From DAOQAU01 sp964640325 (GTDB lineage Bacteria > Cyanobacteriota > Vampirovibrionia > Gastranaerophilales > Gastranaerophilaceae): DNA of 17,062 bases. Positions 7,640 through 14,140 of the stretch are shown here, piece after piece. Under the pieces are notes generated by a model. The model saw only the letters and a program-made list of their open reading frames with translations, was not told the origin of the DNA and searched no databases. The stretch is taken from NCBI GenBank assembly GCA_964640325.1, contig CAZXID010000034.1, forward strand, positions 1-17,062, read 5' to 3'. A program made the translations under genes and the position numbers. Positions within the stretch are counted from its first letter, which is position 1; every line of letters begins with the position of its first letter.

Positions 7640-8941
7640 TTATTTTTTACCTATACAAAAATATTCAATCCCTCTTGCCCTAAGACGTTTTTTGTCGTAC
7701 ATATTTCTACCGTCAAAAATAAGAGGTGTTTTAAGCAATTCTTTGACTTTGTCAAAATCAGGTCTTCTAAATTCATTCCATTCGGTCAAAAGAAGCATAC
7801 AATCAGCATTTTTTAGAGTTTCATACGCATTTTTTGCATACGAAATTTTATTACCGAAATACTCTTTTGCAGAATCCATTGCCTTAGGATCAAAAGCAAC
7901 TACTTTTGCACCTTTTTCAAGCAAAAAGTTAATTATTGTAATAGCGGGAGCTTCTCTCATATCGTTAGTTTTAGGCTTAAATGCAAGTCCCCAAACCCCG
8001 AATGTTTTTCCTTTAAGGTTTTCTCCAAGGCGTTTTACTATTTTATTTATAAATACGGTTCTTTGCTCTTTGTTTATATCATCTGCGGCTTTTAACAACT
8101 TATAATCGCACCCGAAATCTTGTGCGGTTTTAATCATTGCCTTAACATCTTTTGGAAAACAGCTTCCGCCATAGCCCAGCCCGGGGAATAAAAATCTTGA
8201 ACCGATTCTGCTGTCAGAACACATTCCTATTCTAACCATTTCAGAATCTGCACCGACTTTTTCGCAAATATTTGCAATTTGGTTTGCAAATGAAATCTTC
8301 ACTGCAAGGAAAGAATTTGCCGCATATTTTGTCATTTCGGCAGATTTAACGTCCATCATAATTACAGGGTTTCCCGTTCTCAAAAACGGCGAGTACAAAT
8401 CTTGCATAATCTCGGCTGCACGCTTAGAATTTGCACCGATTACAACCCTGTCGGGTTTTAAAAAGTCATCGACTGCTGCACCCTGTTTCAAAAATTCAGG
8501 ATTTGAAACGACATCAAATTCATATTTAGTTTGATTTTTTATAATTTCCGTAACTTTTTCTGCAGTACCTACAGGAACGGTTGATTTGTCAACAATGACC
8601 TTATATTCATTCATTGCTTTTCCGATTTCTTCTGCTACTTTATAAACCGCTGATAAATCGGCTGAACCGTCATCACCCTGAGGAGTTCCCACCGCAATAA
8701 AACACACGAGGGATTTTTTAACCGCATCGTCAAGCTTATCAGAAAAAGTCAAACGACCTTCCGATACGTTTACTTTTATCAGCTCCTCTAGCCCCGGTTC
8801 ATAAATCGGGATAATCCCTTTTCTAAGCTGGGTAAGCTTTTTCGTGTCTTTATCAACACAAATTACATTATTACCCATTTCTGCAAGACAAGTTCCTGCA
8901 ACCAATCCTACATATCCTGTTCCTATAACACAAATTTTCAT
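7640..8941 (-). CDS. ugd: UDP-glucose 6-dehydrogenase
   Basis: This cytoplasmic enzyme oxidises UDP-glucose to UDP-glucuronate with two NAD. The 433-residue protein has the family's three-part layout: the N-terminal Rossmann motif IGTGYVGLVAGTCLAEMG with acidic VDKD, the central VDKSTVPVGT and NPEFLKQGAAVDDF motifs, and the catalytic thiol C261 in GYGGSCFPKDV. The C-terminal UDP-binding domain has VWGLAFKPKTNDMREAPA. It starts 12 bases after the uxs stop with an AAAGGA site, so both are on one transcript. The product is the substrate of the upstream decarboxylase, which makes a two-step UDP-glucose to UDP-xylose path. GDP-mannose dehydrogenase is the main alternative, but the partner gene favours UDP-glucose. 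Confidence 0.95.
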   Translation of the reverse strand: MKICVIGTGYVGLVAGTCLAEMGNNVICVDKDTKKLTQLRKGIIPIYEPGLEELIKVNVSEGRLTFSDKLDDAVKKSLVCFIAVGTPQGDDGSADLSAVYKVAEEIGKAMNEYKVIVDKSTVPVGTAEKVTEIIKNQTKYEFDVVSNPEFLKQGAAVDDFLKPDRVVIGANSKRAAEIMQDLYSPFLRTGNPVIMMDVKSAEMTKYAANSFLAVKISFANQIANICEKVGADSEMVRIGMCSDSRIGSRFLFPGLGYGGSCFPKDVKAMIKTAQDFGCDYKLLKAADDINKEQRTVFINKIVKRLGENLKGKTFGVWGLAFKPKTNDMREAPAITIINFLLEKGAKVVAFDPKAMDSAKEYFGNKISYAKNAYETLKNADCMLLLTEWNEFRRPDFDKVKELLKTPLIFDGRNMYDKKRLRARGIEYFCIGKK

Positions 8942-8953
8942 ACTGACTATCCT

Positions 8954-9907
8954 TTACTTACTCTGTCGTGTTGAATTTATTTTATTTTCAAAATAATCTA
9001 TTGTTTTTTTTATTCCCACTTTAATATCAGTGGTCGGCTGCCAGTCCAATTCCCTTTTTGCAACGGTTAAATCCGGTTTTCTTTGCATCGGATCATCACA
9101 CGGCAACGGGTTATATACAATTTTGGACTTTGTATTTGTCATTTCAATAATCATTTTTGCAAAATCTAAAACGCTTCTTTCGCTCGGATTTCCTAAATTC
9201 ACAGGGCCGATAAATCCTTGCGGATTGTTCATCATTTTTATTATCCCGTCAACCAAGTCATCAACGTAACAAAAAGAACGCGTCTGACTTCCATCCCCGT
9301 AAACGGTTATATCCTGACCCTTTAGTGCTTGAATTATAAAATTGGAAACAACTCTTCCGTCATTAGGATCCATATTAGGCCCATAAGTATTAAAAATTCT
9401 GATTATTCTTGTATCAACACCGTATTGACGATTATAATCCATCATAAAAGTTTCAGCACAGCGCTTCCCTTCATCATAGCAACTTCTTATCCCAATCGGA
9501 TTAACATTTCCCCAATAACTTTCGGTCTGCGGATGAACTTTCGGATCGCCGTAAACTTCGCTCGTAGATGCTTGCAAAATCTTGGCATTGTTCTTTTTTG
9601 CAAGTTCAAGCATGTTTAAAATACCTATTACAGAAGTTTTATTTGTCTTAATAGGATCATATTGATAATGAGGAGGGCTTGCAGGGCATGCCATATTATA
9701 AATTTCATCGACTTTTTCAAAATATTCTTCAATTATGTCATGTTCGACAAGTTTAAATTTAGGATTTGAAAGCAATTCGCTAACATTTTCCTTGGAGCCC
9801 GTAAAAAAATTGTCAAGGCAGACTACCTCATTGCCTTCATTAAGCAATCTTTTGCACAAATGGCTTCCGATAAAGCCCGCACCGCCGGTGACAAGAATTT
9901 TTTTCAT
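8954..9907 (-). CDS. uxs: UDP-glucuronate decarboxylase (UDP-xylose synthase)
   Basis: This extended short-chain dehydrogenase converts UDP-glucuronate to UDP-xylose using bound NAD. The 317-residue sequence shows TGGAGFIGSHLCKRLL (NAD binding), the UXS-type motif YNMACPASPPHYQYDPIKT, the STSEVYGDP segment, and the catalytic Y144-xxx-K148 in SCYDEGKR. GDGSQTRSFCYVDDLV follows in the substrate half. ACPASPP and GIRSCYDEGKR separate it from dTDP-glucose dehydratases and GalE. It is the first gene of the uxs-ugd pair and is divergent from glf across 92 bases; its GGGAG ribosome binding site lies about 12 bases before the ATG, somewhat far. An older name for such enzymes in sugar clusters is dTDP-glucose 4,6-dehydratase-like, but the motif set argues for UXS. 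Confidence 0.93.
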   Translation of the reverse strand: MKKILVTGGAGFIGSHLCKRLLNEGNEVVCLDNFFTGSKENVSELLSNPKFKLVEHDIIEEYFEKVDEIYNMACPASPPHYQYDPIKTNKTSVIGILNMLELAKKNNAKILQASTSEVYGDPKVHPQTESYWGNVNPIGIRSCYDEGKRCAETFMMDYNRQYGVDTRIIRIFNTYGPNMDPNDGRVVSNFIIQALKGQDITVYGDGSQTRSFCYVDDLVDGIIKMMNNPQGFIGPVNLGNPSERSVLDFAKMIIEMTNTKSKIVYNPLPCDDPMQRKPDLTVAKRELDWQPTTDIKVGIKKTIDYFENKINSTRQSK

Positions 9908-9944
9908 CGCTTATGGCTTCTCCCTTAAATTTTAACCCTTAACA

Positions 9945-9986
9945 TTTTAGCATGAAAAGAGAATTTATGATATATTTATGCTAAAA
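9945..9986. promoter_or_regulatory. Divergent promoter region with mirrored ATGCTAAAA boxes
   Basis: Perfect 9-base inverted copies TTTTAGCAT (9945-9953) and ATGCTAAAA (9978-9986) sit 24 bases apart between uxs (minus) and glf (plus). On the plus strand the right copy contains TATGCT (9977-9982), a plausible -10 box for glf; the left copy offers CATGCT to the minus strand. It could equally be an operator for a dimeric regulator. Confidence 0.4.
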
Positions 9987-9999
9987 ATATCGGAGATGT

Positions 10000-11187
10000 A
10001 TGAAAGAAAAATTTAAAAATATTGTCATTGGAACAGGACTCTCAGGCGCTATTATTGCAGAAAGAATAGCTTCGGTTTTGAATGAAGAAGTTTTAGTTAT
10101 TGACAGAAGAAATCACATAGGCGGAAACTGCCACGATTATTTTGACAAAAACAACATCTGTATCCACAAATACGGCCCGCACATCTTTCATACCGAAATC
10201 GAACAAGTCTGGGAATATTTAAACAAATTCACAAAATTCAATGATTTTCAGTTTAAACCTCAGGTCATAATCGACAAAAAACCCTGCACTCTGCCTTTTA
10301 ATCTGAACACCCTACATCAGGTTTTTGAAAAATCTAAAGCGGATTTTCTTGAAAAAAAACTTATCGGAAAATACGGAATTAACTCAAAAGTTTCGATTTT
10401 GGATTTAAAAAATCAGGGGGTAAAGGAAGGGGACAATGACTTAAAAGAACTTGCCGAGTTTGTTTATAAAAAAGTCTTTGAAGGCTACACCGTAAAACAG
10501 TGGGGGTTAAAACCCGAAGAAATTGACCCGACTGTTACAGCAAGAGTTCCTGTTCTGATAAGCCGAGATGACAGATATTTCCAAGATAAATATCAGGGAA
10601 TCCCTGTTAACGGCTATACGAAAATGGTTGAAAATATTCTGAATCATCCTAAAATCGAAATTCGCTTGGGTGTTGATTTTAATGAACTAAAAGATGAATT
10701 TTTACCCCTCACCCCAACCCTCTCCCGCAAGGGGAGAGGGAGCAGCTCTCAAAGATTATTTTTTACAGGCGCAATAGACGAATTTTTTGGGTATAAATTC
10801 GGGAAATTACCTTACCGAAGCCTTCATTTTGACATCGTAGAAAAAAATGTTGAATATTTTCAAGATGCCGCCATGGTTAATTATCCTTGTGACTTTGATT
10901 TTACAAGAATTACTGAGCACAAATATTTCTTGAATACAAAATCAGCCAAAACAACTGTTTCTTACGAATATCCGCAAATTTTTGAATTAGGCAAAAACGA
11001 AAGATATTATCCTATTTCCAATGCCGAAAGTCAAAATTTATACGAAAAATATTCTAAAGAAGCAAAAAAACTTAAAAATGTTTACTTTTTAGGTCGACTG
11101 GGAGATTATAAATATTATAATATGGATTTAACGGTAGACAGAGCATTAAAATTATTTAAGGAAATTAAACGACAAAGGGGTAAATGA
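10000..11187 (+). CDS. glf: UDP-galactopyranose mutase with an in-frame repeat insertion
   Basis: This flavoenzyme converts UDP-galactopyranose to UDP-galactofuranose for surface polysaccharide. The N-terminal FAD motif is G11-T-G-L-S-G16, followed by VIDRRNHIGGNCHDY and the active-site region KYGPHIFHTE. YTVKQWGLKPEEIDPTVTARVPV and the C-terminal NVYFLGRLGDYKYYNMDLTVDRAL (flavin contact) are typical. The protein has 395 residues, longer than the roughly 365-385 usual. The surplus, about residues 235-250 (LPLTPTLSRKGRGSSS), replaces the short link between FNELKDEF and the TGAIDEFFGYKFG strand and is encoded by a hairpin repeat. All core motifs remain, so activity is plausible. GGAGA precedes the ATG by 3-4 bases. 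It pairs with galE, which supplies UDP-galactose. Confidence 0.96.
   Translation: MKEKFKNIVIGTGLSGAIIAERIASVLNEEVLVIDRRNHIGGNCHDYFDKNNICIHKYGPHIFHTEIEQVWEYLNKFTKFNDFQFKPQVIIDKKPCTLPFNLNTLHQVFEKSKADFLEKKLIGKYGINSKVSILDLKNQGVKEGDNDLKELAEFVYKKVFEGYTVKQWGLKPEEIDPTVTARVPVLISRDDRYFQDKYQGIPVNGYTKMVENILNHPKIEIRLGVDFNELKDEFLPLTPTLSRKGRGSSSQRLFFTGAIDEFFGYKFGKLPYRSLHFDIVEKNVEYFQDAAMVNYPCDFDFTRITEHKYFLNTKSAKTTVSYEYPQIFELGKNERYYPISNAESQNLYEKYSKEAKKLKNVYFLGRLGDYKYYNMDLTVDRALKLFKEIKRQRGK
10705..10740. repeat. Palindromic CCCTCTCCC/GGGAGAGGG repeat inserted in glf
   Basis: A C-rich lead (CCCCTCACCCCAA) is followed by a perfect 9-base stem, CCCTCTCCC (10718-10726) and GGGAGAGGG (10732-10740), with a GCAAG loop. 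It stands out as a GC-rich island in an AT-rich gene. In the glf frame it reads PLTPTLSRKGRGS, a peptide I recall as the translation of a widespread intergenic hairpin repeat. It is unrelated in sequence to the repeat in uvrA. Confidence 0.75.
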
Positions 11188-11269
11188 TTTGACCCAAGAA
11201 AAGGCGGAAAATTTATGACAAAAAGGGGTAAATGATTTGACCCAAGAAAAGGCGGGAAATTTATGACAA
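11174..11269 (+). repeat. 48-bp tandem duplication at the glf/galE junction
   Basis: Copies 11174-11221 and 11222-11269 differ by a single base (A in copy 1, G in copy 2, in the GGCGG(A/G)AAA stretch). Each copy holds the glf-type ending GGTAAATGA, an AAGG-containing ribosome binding site and an ATGACAAA start. The first ATG (11215) opens only a six-codon frame, MTKRGK, that stops at 11235; the second (11263) is the true galE start. Confidence 0.9.
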
Positions 11270-12243
11270 AAACTGTTTTAATTGCAGGCGGAGCCGGCTA
11301 CATAGGCTCACACACGGTAAAATATATGCTTGATAAAGACTACAAAGTTGTTGTGGTAGACAACCTTGTCTATGGCCATAAAGAAGCTGTTTTAACCAAA
11401 AATTTTGAACAGATTGATTTGGCTGACAAAAAGGCTATTGATTCTGTTTTTAAAAAATATAAAATTGATGCGGTAATTCACTTTGCCGCTTACGCTTATG
11501 TGGGGGAAAGCGTTACCGAACCCAAAAAATATTACCAAAATAATGTTGTAAATACTCTAAATCTTCTTGATACGATGATAGAAAACGAAGTTAAAAACAT
11601 TGTTTTTTCAAGTACCTGCGCAACGTACGGGAATCCTCAATATACACCTATTGACGAAAAACATCCGCAAAATCCGATTAATCCTTACGGAAAAACAAAA
11701 CTAATGATTGAAAAAATCATGGAAGATTACGACAGAGCCTACGGGCTTAAATATATCGCTCTAAGATATTTTAATGCCGCCGGCTGTGATGCTCAAGGTG
11801 AATTAGGAGAAGATCATAACCCCGAGACCCATTTAATTCCGCTTGTTTTAAAAGCAATAAAAGGCGAAGTACCTAAATTAACCGTATTCGGAACAGATTA
11901 TGACACCCCCGACGGCACCTGTATAAGAGATTATATCCACATTGAAGACCTTGCGGATGCTCATTTTCTTGCGGTCGAAAAACTTCTTAAAGGAGGCAAC
12001 AGCGATTATATTAATCTTGGGACGGGAATCGGGACTTCCGTTAAAGAAATTATTGAAGTCGCAAAAAAAGTAACGGGGAAAGATGTTCCGTTGGTTTATG
12101 GCAAAAGACGCGAAGGCGACCCGCCAAGACTTTTTGCCTCAAATGAAAAAGCTAAAAAAGAGCTCGATTGGCAACCAAAGTATTTAAATGTTGATAATAT
12201 AATTGAAACAGCATGGAATTGGGAACAAAATCCAAAGTGGTAA
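11263..12243 (+). CDS. galE: UDP-glucose 4-epimerase
   Basis: GalE interconverts UDP-glucose and UDP-galactose with tightly bound NAD, and here feeds glf. The 326-residue protein has the NAD motif GGAGYIGSHTVKYML, HFAAYAYVGESV, the catalytic Ser region FSSTCATYG, the Y142-xxx-K146 pair in NPYGKTK, and YFNAAGCDAQGELGEDHNPETHLIP, which is characteristic of GalE. DGTCIRDYIHIEDLA and the C-terminal LDWQPKY complete the family pattern. The start at 11263 is the second of two duplicated ATGs (48-bp tandem repeat), the only one that opens the full frame. After its stop 112 gene-free bases follow; I see no clear hairpin terminator in them. Confidence 0.96.
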   Translation: MTKTVLIAGGAGYIGSHTVKYMLDKDYKVVVVDNLVYGHKEAVLTKNFEQIDLADKKAIDSVFKKYKIDAVIHFAAYAYVGESVTEPKKYYQNNVVNTLNLLDTMIENEVKNIVFSSTCATYGNPQYTPIDEKHPQNPINPYGKTKLMIEKIMEDYDRAYGLKYIALRYFNAAGCDAQGELGEDHNPETHLIPLVLKAIKGEVPKLTVFGTDYDTPDGTCIRDYIHIEDLADAHFLAVEKLLKGGNSDYINLGTGIGTSVKEIIEVAKKVTGKDVPLVYGKRREGDPPRLFASNEKAKKELDWQPKYLNVDNIIETAWNWEQNPKW

Positions 12244-12305
12244 TTTGAGGTAATTTTGGAAAAACAATATAAAACTTTTTTAACATTTAGCCACAAATAC
12301 AAATT

Positions 12306-12347
12306 TATGCTAGCATATAAGTAATAAAGTCTGTTTAATACAAGGAG
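12306..12347 (+). promoter_or_regulatory. Possible promoter box and ribosome binding site for the third sugar operon
   Basis: TTTATGCTAGCAT (12304-12316) repeats the ATTTATGCTA found upstream of glf; its core ATGCTAGCAT is a perfect palindrome. TATGCT at 12306-12311 could be a -10 box, but no convincing -35 lies 16-18 bases upstream. AAGGAG at 12342-12347 sits 8 bases before a TTG at 12356 and decides that start. Confidence 0.35.
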
Positions 12348-12355
12348 TTTTAATA

Positions 12356-13483
12356 TTGAAGCCAACTATTCGAAAAGAAAAATTTTTAGGTATTAATTGT
12401 ATTAAAATTAAAGAATATCCTGATTACGAAAAATACTATCTTTTCAAAATGTTTTTATTTAAAAAAAGAAAAAATAAGCAAAGAATTTTGCTTGAAAAAG
12501 TAACTGAAATAAATGAAAAATTAAATAATTTTTCTACACAACTAATCCGCCAACAAGATCGTCTAAAAGGTGTCGAATGGTATTTTCAGAACTTTGAAGC
12601 AAAAATTAATTTATTAGATATAAAATCAGATAATATTAACAATAGACTAAATAATTCAGAAAAGATTGATAAAAATTTTAATACTATTAACGAAAAAATT
12701 AACAACCAAGATAAAAAACTTTTATCAATAGAAGATAATTTAAACAAAAAAATGCCCGAACAAATTTCACAAAAAATTTCTCAGGGACTAAGTACCGCGT
12801 TTTTACACCAAAAAACATTTTCGAAATATAAAAATATCCACCAAGGCAAAGAGGTTGTCCTTCTTGCAACCGGTCCGACTTTAAACCAATATGAACCGAT
12901 TAAAAATGCAATTCACGTCGGAGTAAATTCAGCTTTTATGTTTGATAAAGTTAAGTTAGATTACTTGTTTATGCTTGATTACCAAGCAAATAAAAAACAT
13001 ATTATTAAAGCAAATAACTACGAAAGAAATACCTGCAAAAAATTCTATGGGCTTTTTAAAAATAAAAGTTTACTTAATATTCCGGAAAATGAGGCGGATA
13101 TTGCAAATGCGCAAAGATATTATATAAATGACAATGATTTCAATTATAATGAACAAATAAATTATGATATAAGTACAAATTCGCTAGCATGTTTTTGGTC
13201 AGTAATATTTCAAGCCACACAATTCGCGCTTTATACAAATCCTGAAAAAATTTATCTTGTAGGTTGTGACTGTAATTCATCAGGTCATTTCAATTCAAGC
13301 AAATCTAATTTTAAGAGCGAAACTTCTGCCGAAATGCATCTTATAAAAATGAATGACGGCTGGAAAAAAATTAAAGAATTTGCCCAAATTTATTATTCAA
13401 ATACTGAAATTGTCTCTATAAATCCTGTGGGCCTAAAGGGTCTATTTAAAGATATTTATACCGAAGAAGGAGCCAAATTATGA
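12356..13483 (+). CDS. Coiled-coil protein with Maf/MptE-like (DUF115-type) transferase domain
   Basis: The 375-residue protein starts at TTG, supported by AAGGAG 8 bases upstream. Residues 1-40 carry a basic/aromatic segment with YYLFKMFLFKKRKNK. Residues about 40-150 look like a coiled coil rich in Asn, Lys, Ile and Leu. The C-terminal half begins GKEVVLLATGPTL (ATGPTL at 171-176), has a conserved-looking STNSLACFW at 273-281 and KIYLVGCDCNSSGHF near 298-312. This order (GP-(S/T)-L nucleotide loop, TS/N-S helix, GxD motif) matches the MptE-like/DUF115 domain of flagellin Maf transferases and loosely the GT42 sialyltransferases. Transfer of a CMP-activated sugar is inferred from this and from the next gene, a CMP-sugar synthetase whose ATG overlaps this stop (ATGA). 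No membrane span is seen. Confidence 0.75.
   Translation: MKPTIRKEKFLGINCIKIKEYPDYEKYYLFKMFLFKKRKNKQRILLEKVTEINEKLNNFSTQLIRQQDRLKGVEWYFQNFEAKINLLDIKSDNINNRLNNSEKIDKNFNTINEKINNQDKKLLSIEDNLNKKMPEQISQKISQGLSTAFLHQKTFSKYKNIHQGKEVVLLATGPTLNQYEPIKNAIHVGVNSAFMFDKVKLDYLFMLDYQANKKHIIKANNYERNTCKKFYGLFKNKSLLNIPENEADIANAQRYYINDNDFNYNEQINYDISTNSLACFWSVIFQATQFALYTNPEKIYLVGCDCNSSGHFNSSKSNFKSETSAEMHLIKMNDGWKKIKEFAQIYYSNTEIVSINPVGLKGLFKDIYTEEGAKL
13467..13472 (+). promoter_or_regulatory. Ribosome binding site of the cytidylyltransferase gene
   Basis: AAGGAG ends 7 bases before the ATG at 13480, inside the end of the preceding gene; with the ATGA stop/start overlap it indicates translational coupling. Confidence 0.6.
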
Positions 13484-14139
13484 CTACAAAAGCTCTTATT
13501 CCGGTTCGTTCCGGCTCAAAGAGAGTAGAACATAAAAATATAAAATCTTTTGCACATAGCAATCTTTTAGAAATAAAAATTAACCAAATGAAAAGAATAA
13601 AGGCTCTTGATGGAATCATCGTGAACTCAAATGATGATGAAATGTTAAGAATTGCAAAAAAACTTGGCGCCGAGGCTGTTAAGCGAGAGGAATATTTCGC
13701 AGGTGATAATGTTACAAATGAAATGTGCCGAAATGTTGCACAAAATTGTGATTCAGATGTTATCGTCTATGTAAATGTAACCAACCCGCTTATAAAAGAT
13801 GAAACTATAGAACTTGCAATTCAATCATATTATCAAAATTTAGATAAATTTGATTCCTTAAATACGGTTAATTTAGTTAAAGATTTTTTATGGCTGGATG
13901 GAAAAGCTATTAATTATAATCACCCCAAAATGCCAAAGAGTCAAGATTTACCAAACATTTTAGCAATGAACTTCGCTTTAAATATAATTTCAAGAGACAA
14001 AATGATTGAAAGATCTATTTATGTAGGCGAGCGCCCTAATCTTTACGTTATAGATAAGCTGGAAGCAACCGATATAGATGATACGGCAGATTTTGAATTT
14101 GCAGAATTTATGTATAAAAAATTATACGGGATACAATAA
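13480..14139 (+). CDS. CMP-sugar (acylneuraminate-type) cytidylyltransferase
   Basis: The 219-residue protein is a NeuA/PseF/LegF-type enzyme that joins CMP from CTP to a 2-keto acid sugar. The N-terminal nucleotide loop ALIPVRSGSKRVEHKNI matches the family's IPARGGSKR..KNI. IIVNSNDDEMLRIAKKLGAE and YVNVTNPLIKDETIELAI follow in the expected order, and the C-terminal EATDIDDTADFEFAE corresponds to the family's metal-binding EAIDIDT..DF segment. The substrate cannot be read from the sequence: sialic, legionaminic, pseudaminic or other ulosonic acids are all possible. No neuB-type synthase is in the window; instead the gene is followed, after one base, by an aldolase fusion. The GG of the usual ARGGSK loop is SG here. 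Confidence 0.88.
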   Translation: MTTKALIPVRSGSKRVEHKNIKSFAHSNLLEIKINQMKRIKALDGIIVNSNDDEMLRIAKKLGAEAVKREEYFAGDNVTNEMCRNVAQNCDSDVIVYVNVTNPLIKDETIELAIQSYYQNLDKFDSLNTVNLVKDFLWLDGKAINYNHPKMPKSQDLPNILAMNFALNIISRDKMIERSIYVGERPNLYVIDKLEATDIDDTADFEFAEFMYKKLYGIQ

Positions 14140-14140
14140 T

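Noticed and set aside
10705..10740. GC-rich hairpin as a transcription terminator within glf
   Set aside because: It is followed by AGCAGCTCTC rather than a T-run, and the coding frame continues through it to intact Glf motifs.
11174..11269. Tandem repeats as a CRISPR remnant or attachment site
   Set aside because: The two copies are directly adjacent without spacers, and they span a stop, ribosome binding site and start, so a simple duplication explains them.
12096..12365. Minus-strand frame at the end of galE and the following intergenic stretch
   Set aside because: Two thirds of it is antisense to conserved galE codons and the product resembles no family; it has no supporting context.
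14078..14140. Upstream ATG for the aldolase, inside the cytidylyltransferase gene
   Set aside because: The 21 extra residues are out-of-frame reading of the preceding gene; the aldolase family N-terminus starts at 14141.
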